Positions 1 to 8,854 of a stretch of DNA of 64,000 nucleotides are shown here, piece after piece (position 1 is the stretch's first letter; each line of letters opens with the position of its first letter). A model generated the notes under the pieces. That model searched no databases. It saw nothing but the letters and a program-made list of their open reading frames with translations, and had not been told where the DNA came from. Origin of the DNA: Deltaproteobacteria bacterium IMCC39524 (GTDB lineage: Bacteria > Desulfobacterota > Desulfuromonadia > Desulfuromonadales > BM103); NCBI GenBank assembly GCA_029667085.1, contig JARUHJ010000003.1, positions 434,001 through 498,000 of the forward strand, written 5' to 3'. The translations under genes were made by a program, and so were the position numbers.

Positions 1-330
1 GGAGATCATGTCCATGATCCTGGCCGGGTCCTTGATCATGATCTTACAGCCTCCGGAATGAAGCTCGTAGATGATGATATTGCACGGCATTAACAAGCCA
101 ATGTTCGGATCGGCGTTGAAAAGTAGTTGTGCGAACTCCGGATTGCAGGCGCCGATAATAATATAGCGCCCGAACTTATCGTGGTCGGAACGGCCCACAA
201 TCTCATGCAGGTTGAGCCGCGTGTAAATTTGAAAGCCCTTCTCCTGCAGTCGTTGTTCTACCTGCTCAATCGTCTCCTCAAACCTGGTGGCAACTTCACA
301 ACCGAAGCCATAGTTGCAATCAGTGGACAT
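1..330 (-). CDS. DUF302 family protein, 3' end cut by the window edge
   Basis: The minus strand reads open from an ATG at 328-330 to the window edge, 110 codons without stop. The residues include GACNPEFAQLLF, then NIGLLMPCN and IIIYELHSGG, which is the typical DUF302 pattern (NP-x-x-A...L...G-x-LLPC). DUF302 proteins are small cytoplasmic proteins of unknown function, often linked to oxidative or metal stress in this lineage. The ATG is preceded by GGAGGATCGA, a good ribosome site. The protein begins with a Cys-containing stretch (TDCNYGFGCE) and no signal peptide. The C-terminus is missing, so full length cannot be given. Confidence 0.85.
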   Translation of the reverse strand, partial: MSTDCNYGFGCEVATRFEETIEQVEQRLQEKGFQIYTRLNLHEIVGRSDHDKFGRYIIIGACNPEFAQLLFNADPNIGLLMPCNIIIYELHSGGCKIMIKDPARIMDMIS

Positions 331-531
331 TCGATCCTCCCTTGTGTTTCACTTAAAGCGTTCTCAATAGTAACTTGCGAGGACACATTATCGCTCAAAA
401 ATTACCAGCAAGCCAGTCTATTCCCACTCATAATGTGTGGATTAATATAAAGGCCGCTATCTGCTTGGCCGCATATGCTGAGTATGGCACAATACGATCA
501 ATAACTTGTTTCACCGAACAGGATCTGCGGG

Positions 532-1647
532 ATGTCCAACTTTAACGAAAATTTAAGCGAGGCTGTCGTTGAACTGCCCGCAGTGGCCTTACGGCGTATG
601 TGCAAACTGGTGCGCCTGCTCGATCGCCTCAGCCGCCATCCTGGTTATCGTTCCCATGTTTATCAAAACCTTCCCGAAACGGCCCGCTTTGATCCGGGGC
701 ACTCTGCAGTGATGATGTGTTATGACTTTCACCTGACAGGAGACATGCCGCGCCTGATTGAGGTCAACACCAATGCCGGTGGCAGCCTGCTGGCTTACCT
801 GTCTCACAACCCCAGACTCCCTATTCGACCTGAGTCGCTTGCTCCGAAGATGAAAGCTCGTCTGTTAAGAACGTTCGCCTCTGAGATGCGTCAGTTCTCA
901 GGTGGCAGCAAGCCCAGGCCGGAGCGCATCGTCATCGTTGATGAGGAGCCGACTCAACAGTATCTTTATCCTGAGATGCTGGCTTTTGCAGACCTTTTCA
1001 AAGAATGGGGTATCCCTTCTGAGATCGCTGCCCCTGAACAGCTGGAAGCCTGCGAAGAAGTTGTCTGGCTGAATGATCAAGCGGTCGATATGGTTTACAA
1101 TCGCCACTGTGATTTCTTCCTGGAGAGTGACGCCATGGCCGGATTGCGGAAGGCTTACCTGGCTGGCAAGGTCTGCCTTACTCCAAATCCTCACATGTAT
1201 GGTCTGATCGCCGACAAGCGACGTATGGTGCTCTGGACTGATCCGGTCAAGAGAGCTCCCTACCTGACGTCTGATCAGGATGCAGGCATCCTCGATGCTC
1301 TTCTGCCGACGTCAAATATTCTTGCTGAGCTTGATTTGCAGGAGGCCTGGGCGGTTCGCAAACAGCATGTTTTCAAGCCGGTCGATAGCTTTGGCAGTCG
1401 GGGTGTGCTGCTTGGCGGGAAAATTAGCCGCAAAAGATTTGATGAGTTGCCTCTTGCGACCACTCTGGTGCAGGAACTCGTGCCCCCCTCTGTGACCGAA
1501 GTCCCCAACTTTGAGCCCATGAAGACTGATTTGCGGCTCTATGCTTACCGTGACCAGATTCTCGGCGTTACGGCCCGTCTGTATCGTGGCCAGGTGACCA
1601 ACCTGCGCACGCCTGGTGGAGGATTCGCTCGCGTTAAAGTTGTTTGA
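532..1647 (+). CDS. ATP-grasp-fold protein, apparently circularly permuted
   Basis: This is a 371-residue soluble protein of unknown substrate. Near the C-terminus it has an ATP-grasp-like nucleotide segment (VFKPVDSFGSRGVLLGG, about residues 280-296) followed by DLRLYAYRDQILGVTARLYRG. The acidic E-x-N element (RLIEVNTNAGGSLL), which closes the site in ordinary ATP-grasp enzymes, lies near residue 78 instead. That order matches circularly permuted ATP-grasp enzymes such as glutathione and glutathionylspermidine synthetases. The ligase function is inferred; the substrate is unknown. The ATG at 532 has only a weak upstream GGGA. It stands alone between a divergent DUF302 gene and a membrane protein gene. 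Confidence 0.65.
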   Translation: MSNFNENLSEAVVELPAVALRRMCKLVRLLDRLSRHPGYRSHVYQNLPETARFDPGHSAVMMCYDFHLTGDMPRLIEVNTNAGGSLLAYLSHNPRLPIRPESLAPKMKARLLRTFASEMRQFSGGSKPRPERIVIVDEEPTQQYLYPEMLAFADLFKEWGIPSEIAAPEQLEACEEVVWLNDQAVDMVYNRHCDFFLESDAMAGLRKAYLAGKVCLTPNPHMYGLIADKRRMVLWTDPVKRAPYLTSDQDAGILDALLPTSNILAELDLQEAWAVRKQHVFKPVDSFGSRGVLLGGKISRKRFDELPLATTLVQELVPPSVTEVPNFEPMKTDLRLYAYRDQILGVTARLYRGQVTNLRTPGGGFARVKVV

Positions 1648-1783
1648 GTAACAACAGTTTAACTGTTTGGCAGAATTGTCGACTGCCAGTGTCGGTTTCC
1701 CTCCAAGGATTAAAGAAATTAGTTGACCAGCCAGATCAACTGCATTAGTCTGTTTTAACTATAGGGATTAAATGTGAGGGGAT

Positions 1784-2449
1784 ATGCTGTACGATCTGGA
1801 GGCTGAAACAGGTTTCCGTTCAAAACTGAAGTTGTCGCTTTCGGGCTTTGGTATTCTCAGTGCCTTGCTCTGCGCCTATGCCTTGGGTTCCAGCTATCTG
1901 GCTGTCTCCGGTTATGGCGATTGGGCGATCCCTGGGCAAGAGCTGGTCTCCTGGTTCAGCTTGCTCGGCATGATCATCATGGTTGTTGCTGTATTCGGAC
2001 TCCTCTTCAGTAAGGGCAGGTGTGCGGCCATGGCCGTACTGGTTGGCAGCGGCATGATGGTTGTCCTGAGCATCCTCTCCCTTAAATCAGCGGACTCTAT
2101 CCGCATGCAGGGCTTCGAAAGACTCTCAAAAGAAGCCGCCCCCCTCATTGCTGCAATCAATGACTATTATGAAAATTTTGGGCAGCCTCCTGAAAGCCTT
2201 AACCTGCTGAAGGTTACTTATCCTCCTGGACACGAAATCAAAGGCGGTGATCTACCAGACTTTACTTATATCCCGGGCGGGAGGGCTATAGAAAGATATC
2301 ATGGCAACCCCTGGGTCTTGGTCCTTGAAGCACCAACCGGACCTTTGCGCTGGGATAAGTTCGTCTACTATCCTCTACAGAATTATCCCTCATTGGGTCA
2401 TGGTGGCTGGTTTGAAAGCGTGGGTGAGTGGGCTTATGTTCACGAGTAA
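1784..2449 (+). CDS. Membrane protein of unknown function
   Basis: 221 residues. After a short charged start there are four hydrophobic segments in the first 110 residues (around SGFGILSALLCAYALG, LVSWFSLLGMIIMVVAVFGL, CAAMAVLVGSGMMVVLSIL). The C-terminal half is soluble and rich in Pro, Gly and Trp (YNPW-like motifs such as HGNPWVLVLEAPTG). The C-terminal part looks like a periplasmic or cytoplasmic domain anchored by the helices. I recognise no family. AGGGGAT just before the ATG at 1784 is the likely ribosome site. A hairpin terminator lies downstream. Confidence 0.7.
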   Translation: MLYDLEAETGFRSKLKLSLSGFGILSALLCAYALGSSYLAVSGYGDWAIPGQELVSWFSLLGMIIMVVAVFGLLFSKGRCAAMAVLVGSGMMVVLSILSLKSADSIRMQGFERLSKEAAPLIAAINDYYENFGQPPESLNLLKVTYPPGHEIKGGDLPDFTYIPGGRAIERYHGNPWVLVLEAPTGPLRWDKFVYYPLQNYPSLGHGGWFESVGEWAYVHE

Positions 2450-2497
2450 GAACATAGCTTTAGGGCTGTAAAGCTTTAAGGCTGTAAGGTTAGAAAT

Positions 2498-2531
2498 AAA
2501 CGAGGCCAAGAACTAAATTCTGGTCTCGTTT
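2498..2531. terminator. Hairpin terminator between convergent genes
   Basis: Arms AAACGAGGCCA (2498-2508) and TGGTCTCGTTT (2521-2531) pair over 11 positions with one G-U. T-rich runs follow on both strands. It lies between the plus-strand membrane protein gene and the minus-strand REC/J-domain gene, so it probably serves both. Confidence 0.7.
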
Positions 2532-2592
2532 CTGTTTGCGTGAAAGAGATTGTGTTTTATTTTGCCTTCTTACAGCATACAGCTTACAGCTT

Positions 2593-4569
2593 TTATTTAA
2601 ACATCCTCTTGAACAAACCCTTCTTCTGTTGCTCCTGCTGCTCTTGCAGGTTGCGCAATCCTTTTCGTGCCATAGTCAGGCGCGCATCAAGTTTGAGGGC
2701 TTTGTTGAACTCGGATTCTGCCATCGATTCCTGTCCTGCCTCGAAAAGCATCCAGCCTTTGTAAGCAAACGCCAGGGCGGTTCGTTCCATGGTGATCGAC
2801 TTGTTGAGCATCTGCTTGGCTTTATTGCGCATGGCCAGGCTGTCGGTATATTTGGGGTTGCGGTAGATGGCCCAGGCCAGGCTGGCCAGGTAGTCGCCAT
2901 TATCGGGGTCTGCATTCACCGCTTCCTGAAGTGCTCTTTCAGCGTTGTCCCACTCTTCCATTTCCAGGAACACTTTGCCTGACTCTGCCTGCACCTGGGC
3001 TTGAAAGCGATCATCGCCCTTATGGCCAAGGCCGATCTTGTCGGCTCCGAGCATCTCGTCATAACGCTCTTTTTTAACGACGTCGGTGAGGGTATCGTAG
3101 GCCGTGGCGACCTTTGATAAGATCTCCTCGACCAGCACAGCTTCTTCCCCGCCGAGCTGCATGAGAACCTCGGGTCCGAACTTGCGTGTAATGGCGAAGT
3201 AGCGTTCTTTAAGAAGGTTTATGGAGAATTTCCCCTGTTTGATGCCAAAGACTTCGTAATGATTTTTGTCTTCCAGGCTTTTGGCAATCAGTCGGACTTC
3301 CTGTGGCAGGTCGTCTTTCTCTGCCGTTGCTGCCTGGTCTTGTGTCGCTTTAACCCCTGCTCCAGAAACAGAAATGTCTTCAACGTCACTCTCATCTACC
3401 AGGTCGGAGAAGCTTTCGAAAGTTTCCTCTGCGGGAACCTCCATCTCCTCTTCTACGGCATTGAAAAGCGCACGCAGTGGCAAGTCTTCGGCTTCTGCAG
3501 AAGGGGTCGGTACTGTAGCAAAGCGTGCCATGTTCAGGTTGGTCAAGGTCAGCAGCAGTGGACCGCAGTCCGGTTCTTCAGCGATCAACTCGGCAAGTTT
3601 TCGTTGGCCGTCAAGGCCGTTTAAAAAGCGTTTTTCCGCCTCATTCAAGCGCAGGAAATTGATGTGCCGAAAATAATTCTGGTCCAGCAGAAGGTATTTG
3701 TCTTTGAAGGTCTGCCGCATCTGCAGTGCCGTTTGGCCGGCGTGCTTGTGGAACCCTTCATAGAACAGTTGTGGCACGTTGAGGGTAATCAACTGCAATA
3801 GTTCCGGGGCCGGGATAGCTTTCCACGCCGCTTGTGATTGATTGCTGCCGAACGCTGAGATGAGCTCCTGGTTCAGGTAATCCATCTCGGCTTGCAAAAG
3901 ATCGTTGTATTGCAGGCAGCCCAGTTGTACCAGGATGTCGTGTCGGTAAGCCGCTGTGGTTGTGAAGTAGTTGTATTCATCATCGGAAAGCTGACCCCGA
4001 CTACGGAGAAAATCACCAAAGTCACGATGATTGTAACCAGGACGTAACGCGACCGGAGCGCCGTTGATAAAGGTCAGCATGCGTAAAGTGTCCGGATACC
4101 TCAAAGTCAATAGACCGGAAAAACGCTTTAAGAATGCTGTCCGTAAATGTTGTGCGAAAGGGCGTGCCACAGCGGCTGGTGCCGTTGTCGCTGAGGGGCT
4201 CGGGTTGATTGCTTGCTGGATCGCTGTCATGAGGTCGGCAGCCTTAAGCGGTTTCTCCAGATAGTGATGAATGCCGAGAGTCTTGGCGGCAGTTTGGAAT
4301 TTTTCACCTTTGTAATAACCGGTGACTACAACTACGGGCAGTTTACTGGTGAGCGGGCTTTGGCGCAACTTTTTAACCAGTTCAATTCCGTGCAGGCTGG
4401 GCAGTTTGAGCTCGATCAGCAGCAGATCCGGAGGCTTGGCGGCAATAGCACGCAGAGCCGCGATGCCGTCGCACTCATGCTGGACATCAAAGCCCAGCTG
4501 CTTGAGACGACCGGAAATCGCAGCAGCCAGCTGCAGATTTTCTTCAGCCAGCAGGATGCGCATGGCCAT
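2593..4569 (-). CDS. Response-regulator receiver fused to DUF4388-like, degenerate J-domain and TPR regions
   Basis: 658 residues. Residues 1-125 are a CheY-like receiver (ILLAEENLQLAAAISGRL, phospho-acceptor region LLLIELKLPSLHG, lysine in YLEKP). The middle (about 135-240) resembles the DUF4388/PATAN-type region found in social and gliding bacteria. Around 430-510 is a J-domain-like segment, HYEVFGIKQGKFSINLLKE then YDTLTDVVKKERYDEML, but the HPD triad is replaced by GPE (TRKFGPEVL), so stimulation of DnaK is unlikely. The C-terminus has two or three TPRs. The receiver shows E where most have the first acceptor D (LLIELKLP), so phosphorylation is doubtful. It is the last gene of a plsY-mltG run, 26 bases after mltG. 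GGAAGG precedes the ATG. Confidence 0.85.
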   Translation of the reverse strand: MAMRILLAEENLQLAAAISGRLKQLGFDVQHECDGIAALRAIAAKPPDLLLIELKLPSLHGIELVKKLRQSPLTSKLPVVVVTGYYKGEKFQTAAKTLGIHHYLEKPLKAADLMTAIQQAINPSPSATTAPAAVARPFAQHLRTAFLKRFSGLLTLRYPDTLRMLTFINGAPVALRPGYNHRDFGDFLRSRGQLSDDEYNYFTTTAAYRHDILVQLGCLQYNDLLQAEMDYLNQELISAFGSNQSQAAWKAIPAPELLQLITLNVPQLFYEGFHKHAGQTALQMRQTFKDKYLLLDQNYFRHINFLRLNEAEKRFLNGLDGQRKLAELIAEEPDCGPLLLTLTNLNMARFATVPTPSAEAEDLPLRALFNAVEEEMEVPAEETFESFSDLVDESDVEDISVSGAGVKATQDQAATAEKDDLPQEVRLIAKSLEDKNHYEVFGIKQGKFSINLLKERYFAITRKFGPEVLMQLGGEEAVLVEEILSKVATAYDTLTDVVKKERYDEMLGADKIGLGHKGDDRFQAQVQAESGKVFLEMEEWDNAERALQEAVNADPDNGDYLASLAWAIYRNPKYTDSLAMRNKAKQMLNKSITMERTALAFAYKGWMLFEAGQESMAESEFNKALKLDARLTMARKGLRNLQEQQEQQKKGLFKRMFK

Positions 4570-4595
4570 AACTCTTGCCTTCCTGGTTGGTTTTT

Positions 4596-5603
4596 TCAGC
4601 GCCGCCGCAGTTGATAGCGGCGCACCGCCCGGTTGTGCTCTTTTAATGTGGCGTTGAACTCGTGGGTGCCGTCCCCTCGCGCCACAAAGTAAAGGTCTTT
4701 ACCCTCTGCAGGGTTCGCTGTTGCCTGCAGGGCAAACCCGCCTGGACTGGCAATGGGGCCCGGAGGCAGGCCACGCATGCGGTAGGTATTGTATGGGGTT
4801 GGCGTGTTCAGGTGTTTACGCGTCAGGTTGCCATCGAAATCAGCAACACCGTAGATGACAGTCGGGTCTGCTTGCAGTGGTATTCCTCGCTGGAGTCGAT
4901 TATGGAATACCGAAGATATCAGTGGCATCTCCATCAGGTTGCCGGCCTCTTTCTGAATAATCGACGCCAGTGTGATCAATTGGTGTCGATCAAGCTTCAA
5001 CGCGGCAGCGCTTTCCAGAAGTTCTGCAGTAATCTGGGAGTCAAGTTGTTCCACCATGGCGCTCAAGAGCTGCCGCGGTGTTGTCGATGACGTGTAGGTG
5101 TAGGTCTCGGGGAAAAGATACCCTTCGAGCGAGGTTGCCTCTATCCCAAGCTCTTTGATAAAAGCTTCGTCTTTACAGAGAGAGAGAAATTCCTGCGCAG
5201 AGCCGACTCCTGTTTTTTCGAGGCGGCCAGCAATCTCCTGAAGGTTAAAGCCTTCCGGGATCGTAACCTGGAACTTGCGGATATCACCGGCGACCAGACG
5301 GGCAAGGACCTGGTCTGGTGTTGCTGAGGTCTCAAAAAGATATTCGCCGGCGTGCACCTGCGCTGTGGCTTTGCGCCAACGGGCCAGCAGGGTGAAACGA
5401 CGCACGTCGTTGACAACTCCTGCTGTCTGCAGTTGTACGGCAATACGTGCAAAGGAGCTGCCTTGCTTGATCTCAATAGTTTGTGGTTCTGATGGAATGA
5501 CAGGGGTCGTAAGGAAACTTTGTAACCAGAGTCCGACACAGAGTAGAGGGAGACCGATCAGCGTGAAGATAATCAGGGTCAGGTTCCGGGTGCGTGAGGT
5601 CAT
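4596..5603 (-). CDS. mltG: Endolytic murein transglycosylase MltG (YceG-like)
   Basis: 335 residues from the ATG at 5601-5603, chosen because GGAG lies nine bases upstream; an ATG 12 codons earlier has no ribosome site. MltG cleaves nascent glycan strands at the inner membrane and sets chain length. There is one N-terminal membrane helix (LTLIIFTLIGLPLLCVGL), a LysM-like part (IEIKQGSSFARIAVQL), then the YceG domain with IIQKEAGNLMEMPLISSVFH, which contains the catalytic Glu, and GIPLQADPTVIYG, and the C-terminal TPYNTYRMRGLPPGPIASPG. Length and motifs are normal for the family. It follows plsY on the same strand by 86 bases. Confidence 0.95.
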   Translation of the reverse strand: MTSRTRNLTLIIFTLIGLPLLCVGLWLQSFLTTPVIPSEPQTIEIKQGSSFARIAVQLQTAGVVNDVRRFTLLARWRKATAQVHAGEYLFETSATPDQVLARLVAGDIRKFQVTIPEGFNLQEIAGRLEKTGVGSAQEFLSLCKDEAFIKELGIEATSLEGYLFPETYTYTSSTTPRQLLSAMVEQLDSQITAELLESAAALKLDRHQLITLASIIQKEAGNLMEMPLISSVFHNRLQRGIPLQADPTVIYGVADFDGNLTRKHLNTPTPYNTYRMRGLPPGPIASPGGFALQATANPAEGKDLYFVARGDGTHEFNATLKEHNRAVRRYQLRRR

Positions 5604-5689
5604 GAAAGGGGACTCCAGTAAAAAAAAGTTTTTTGACATCGGTACATTTTTGGAGTCTTCTCAGGAAAAGTCAAGATTTCAGGAATGGC

Positions 5690-6286
5690 TCAGGCCTTGA
5701 AACGATTCTCCGTGCCATCGAGCAAGCGTCTGATGTTGCTGTTGTGTCGCCAGATGACCAGTGCGGCGATAAAGAGCGTGGCCAGGAAAATAGGCTGCGG
5801 ATGGTTCAGGAGCAGAATCACCAAGGGTGCGGAAAGTGCTGACAATACCGAGCCAAGAGATATATATCGGGTTATTGCAACGGTCAGGATAAAGACAATC
5901 AGGGCGAAAAAGACTGCTTTGGGTGAAAGCACCAGGAAGATGCCGAGCGCTGTCGCCACGCCCTTGCCCCCTTTGAATTTGAGATAGACTGGGTAACAGT
6001 GGCCCAAAATGGCAACGGCGCTGGCAATCCCGAGTTGTGTCGGTGTTGGTTCCAGCCAGGTTTTGAGTGCCAGCAATGGCAAAAAACCTTTCAGAGTGTC
6101 GCCGACCAGTGTCAAAACACCGGCCAGTTTGCCTGCAACCCGGTAGACGTTGGTTGCCCCGATGTTGCCGCTGCCTTTTTGTCGGACGTCTTCGCCCCCC
6201 ATCAACCGTGCAAGCACAACCCCGGTAGGAATGGCGGCGATCAGGTAGATAGCGATCATAATTAAGATGAAAAGCGTGTTGTTCAT
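5690..6286 (-). CDS. plsY: Glycerol-3-phosphate acyltransferase PlsY
   Basis: 198 residues from the ATG at 6284-6286, which has GAGG five bases upstream. PlsY transfers an acyl group from acyl-phosphate to glycerol 3-phosphate, the first step of phospholipid synthesis, in the inner membrane. The three conserved motifs are visible: GSGNIGATNVYR, GHCYPVYLKFKGGKGVAT and the GT segment near HNSNIRRLLDGTENR. Five hydrophobic segments fit the family topology. It is the first gene of the plsY-mltG-REC/J-domain run. Confidence 0.96.
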   Translation of the reverse strand: MNNTLFILIMIAIYLIAAIPTGVVLARLMGGEDVRQKGSGNIGATNVYRVAGKLAGVLTLVGDTLKGFLPLLALKTWLEPTPTQLGIASAVAILGHCYPVYLKFKGGKGVATALGIFLVLSPKAVFFALIVFILTVAITRYISLGSVLSALSAPLVILLLNHPQPIFLATLFIAALVIWRHNSNIRRLLDGTENRFKA

Positions 6287-6451
6287 AACGGCCTCAAGAG
6301 AGGGGGCGGAAGCCATGTTGGCGAGAGCGTTTGCCCTGTGCCATAACGAAGCCTGATCCCTTTTCAGGGGGTCATTAGTAGAGGTTTTTTAGCATGAAAG
6401 GCTTAAAATCACAAGGTTAATCAAGGAATGGGAGTTATCCCGCGGCTCTCT

Positions 6452-7594
6452 TCAGACCCGATTTTTACGAAGCTCTGCAAGAGGGTAAAAGGTGCCACGC
6501 CAGGTGATGCCGCCTTTAACCAGGTTGCAGGTTACGCTACGAACGATGATGAAAGTGAAGAGTCCGGCCGTAAGCGGAAAGCCCAGTGCGAACCAGGGGC
6601 TGAAGCCATGAAAACGGGCGCCATCTGCAGCGATCAGGCCGATGGCAAGAACGATGAGCGCGTAGAGCAAGAGAGTGCCTCCAGAGGTGAAAAAAAGTGC
6701 GAAGAAGGGCCAGAGAATGGCGATCATGTTGAAGATAACCCCGGAGATGGCGAACCAGAGGCGGTAGTCAGTGCCGGCGAAGATATTTTTTTCAAGCCCC
6801 AGAACCAGTTCGCGGATGCTGGCGTACCATTCGACGGAGATCAAACCTGTACCGTAGATCAGTTGCTGGTGGCAACCGTTCTGCTTCAGAATCTTGCCTA
6901 ATTTAAGGTCATCGTCAGGGCGTAAGGCGATGGTTTTGTGCCCTCCGGACTGCAGGTAACTTTCTGCCTTGACCAGGTTGAAGGCACCGATGCCGGTGTG
7001 ACAGTCACTCTTGGGGTCAGGTGCTTTCCAGGGGCGGGTGAAAATACCGAAAAAGAACCCGAAGGTGACTCCGAACATGTTGAGAAATAAACTCGGCATC
7101 CTCGCTTCAGGTGTCGCGGCCAGGTGGTCGAGTTTCTCTGCTTGAAAATAGCTGACTGCACGAGCCAGGGTGTCCGGTTCCATAACCACGTCGGCATCGG
7201 TAAAGAGCAGCAAGTCGCCGGTTGCCTTCAAACTGCCCTGCCAGAGCGCATGGTTTTTGCCCAGCCAGCCCTTTGGCAGCTCCCGAAGATGAAGAATCTC
7301 GAGACGAGGATCGCCTGTCTTCATCTCATCAAGGATGTCACCGGTCGCGTCTTCGGAGCGATCGTTGACGAGGACCAACTGCAGATGGCGATAGTCGAGG
7401 GACAACAGCGATTGTAATGCAGTGCGGATATTCCGTTCTTCGTTTCGCGCCGCGACGATGATCGAAACGGACGGTAGTAAATTCTCCGAGTTCGGATTGA
7501 TGTCTCTCAGGAAACGGATTTTCCGACTCCCGATAGTAACCTCCAGCCCGACAATAAGGTAGATGAACAGTATGATGATTCCCAGCCAGAACAT
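6452..7594 (-). CDS. Membrane-bound family 2 glycosyltransferase
   Basis: 380 residues from the ATG at 7592-7594; a TTG nine bases earlier lies too close to AAGGA to be preferred. One N-terminal helix (FWLGIIILFIYLIVGLEV) is followed by a GT-A domain: SIIVAARNEERNI, LVLVNDRSEDATGDIL, the DxD element LLLFTDADVV, and RPDDDLKLGKIL. Three C-terminal helices follow. The arrangement resembles CrtQ/HpnB-type transferases that act on lipid acceptors, but the acceptor cannot be told. It stands alone, about 100 bases from the lipocalin pair. Confidence 0.85.
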   Translation of the reverse strand: MFWLGIIILFIYLIVGLEVTIGSRKIRFLRDINPNSENLLPSVSIIVAARNEERNIRTALQSLLSLDYRHLQLVLVNDRSEDATGDILDEMKTGDPRLEILHLRELPKGWLGKNHALWQGSLKATGDLLLFTDADVVMEPDTLARAVSYFQAEKLDHLAATPEARMPSLFLNMFGVTFGFFFGIFTRPWKAPDPKSDCHTGIGAFNLVKAESYLQSGGHKTIALRPDDDLKLGKILKQNGCHQQLIYGTGLISVEWYASIRELVLGLEKNIFAGTDYRLWFAISGVIFNMIAILWPFFALFFTSGGTLLLYALIVLAIGLIAADGARFHGFSPWFALGFPLTAGLFTFIIVRSVTCNLVKGGITWRGTFYPLAELRKNRV

Positions 7595-7702
7595 GAGGTT
7601 CAAATCCTTAATGAAACATGGAATTTCGAAATGAAACAGTTTGCTGTTCCTGTTTCACCTTTTCCGATGCTGAACTGGAGCGAAATGGATAAGCGGCTGT
7701 AT

Positions 7703-8155
7703 TTATTGACCAAAGCGCTCCAAAAGGCGTGCTGTGCGATAGTTGAATATCGTTTCCAGCATCTTTTTGACCCAGAGCCTGTGGACCAGAAGACCTAAAA
7801 CTCCGAAGGGAAGCTGATAGCAGACCCGGTCAATCATTCTGGTTTTTTTGTCAAAAGCGTCTATCCGGTGTTGATGATACCAGAGTTTGTAGGGCCCAAC
7901 GCGTTGTTCATCGACAAAGAAGGTTCCCGCCTCAATGTGTTTGATCTCTGTCAGCCAACGGCGTTTGCCAAAGAGGGGAATCTGGATTTCGTAGAGAATC
8001 ATCAGCCCATTGTACATTTTTTCGGGAACTTCAGAGAGAACCTGAAAGTGCAGCTCTGGAGGAGTCAGATCATTCAGATTCATCGGTGTGGAGAGAAACT
8101 CCCAGAGTGTCTCTGGATCAGTATCGAGGATGATTTCGCGTTCCAGGATGTGCAT
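7703..8155 (-). CDS. SRPBCC-fold ligand-binding protein
   Basis: 150 residues, no signal peptide. The start MHILEREIILDTDPETLWEF and the later QIPLFGKRRWLTEI, FVDEQRVGPYKLWYHQHRI and YQLPFGVLGLLVHRLWVK pattern is typical of START/Bet v1-like cyclase-dehydrase relatives (COG4276-type). These bind hydrophobic ligands; no catalytic residue can be assigned. It begins only five bases after the lipocalin stop and is probably translated from the same message, which fits a shared role in handling a hydrophobic ligand. Confidence 0.8.
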   Translation of the reverse strand: MHILEREIILDTDPETLWEFLSTPMNLNDLTPPELHFQVLSEVPEKMYNGLMILYEIQIPLFGKRRWLTEIKHIEAGTFFVDEQRVGPYKLWYHQHRIDAFDKKTRMIDRVCYQLPFGVLGLLVHRLWVKKMLETIFNYRTARLLERFGQ

Positions 8156-8160
8156 TGCAC

Positions 8161-8679
8161 CTATTCCTCTTGTTTGACCAGGATCAGCTCACTGGTGTTG
8201 AAGCCAAGGGCTTTTGCCTTAGCGATAAGAGACTCCTTGATGCCTGTGTCGAGCTTTTTGGTCCGAGCCAGAAGCCACAGGTACTTTTTGTTCGGACCGC
8301 AAATCAAGGCATAGCTGTAGTTTTCCTGGTCAAGTTCGATCACGTTGTAGCCGCCGTAGAAGGGCCAGAAAAAAGTGACCTTGAGGCGTGCGACATCGGG
8401 TTCACCGATGAAGTAGGCGCGTCCTTTGGCCTCTTTCCACTTGTTTGCCTGACTGTTGAATCCGCGATTAATAACATCAACGCCGCCGTCAGAACGTTTG
8501 CTGTAGGTCGCAGACACCTGACTGAGGCCCCGTTCAAAGCGATGGTCAAGGCGGGCGATCTCGTACCAGGTGCCGAGGTAGCGATCAAGATCAAAATTAT
8601 CAACCGGCATTATCCCCTGCGGGGCGGCAGTACATCCAGCCAATAGAAAGGTGCCAAAAAGGATAACTACAGACTTCAT
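8161..8679 (-). CDS. Outer-membrane lipocalin lipoprotein (Blc-like)
   Basis: 172 residues from the ATG at 8677-8679; GGAG lies seven bases upstream. A longer open frame upstream lacks a sensible start and is ignored. The lipoprotein signal is MKSVVILFGTFLLAGC with Cys at residue 15. Lipocalin signatures follow: DLDRYLGTWYEIARLDHRFERG near the start, then RAYFIGEP, KVTFFWPFYGGYNVIELD, and YLWLLARTKKLD. Blc-type lipocalins bind lysophospholipids or other lipids at the outer membrane. It is co-transcribed with the SRPBCC gene. Confidence 0.93.
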   Translation of the reverse strand: MKSVVILFGTFLLAGCTAAPQGIMPVDNFDLDRYLGTWYEIARLDHRFERGLSQVSATYSKRSDGGVDVINRGFNSQANKWKEAKGRAYFIGEPDVARLKVTFFWPFYGGYNVIELDQENYSYALICGPNKKYLWLLARTKKLDTGIKESLIAKAKALGFNTSELILVKQEE

Positions 8680-8854
8680 GGTGTGCTCCAAGGATTCAAA
8701 GATCCTACTTAAATTCTGCCTGTTTAATGAGACATCTGAACTTAATTGTCGCAGAATCAAATCACAAAGCAAGCAACAGAACTCTATAGTCTCCCTTTCT
8801 TCTCGTTGATTTGCTGGTAATCTTGTGTTTAACCAACTTTGAAAAGGAGTTCTT

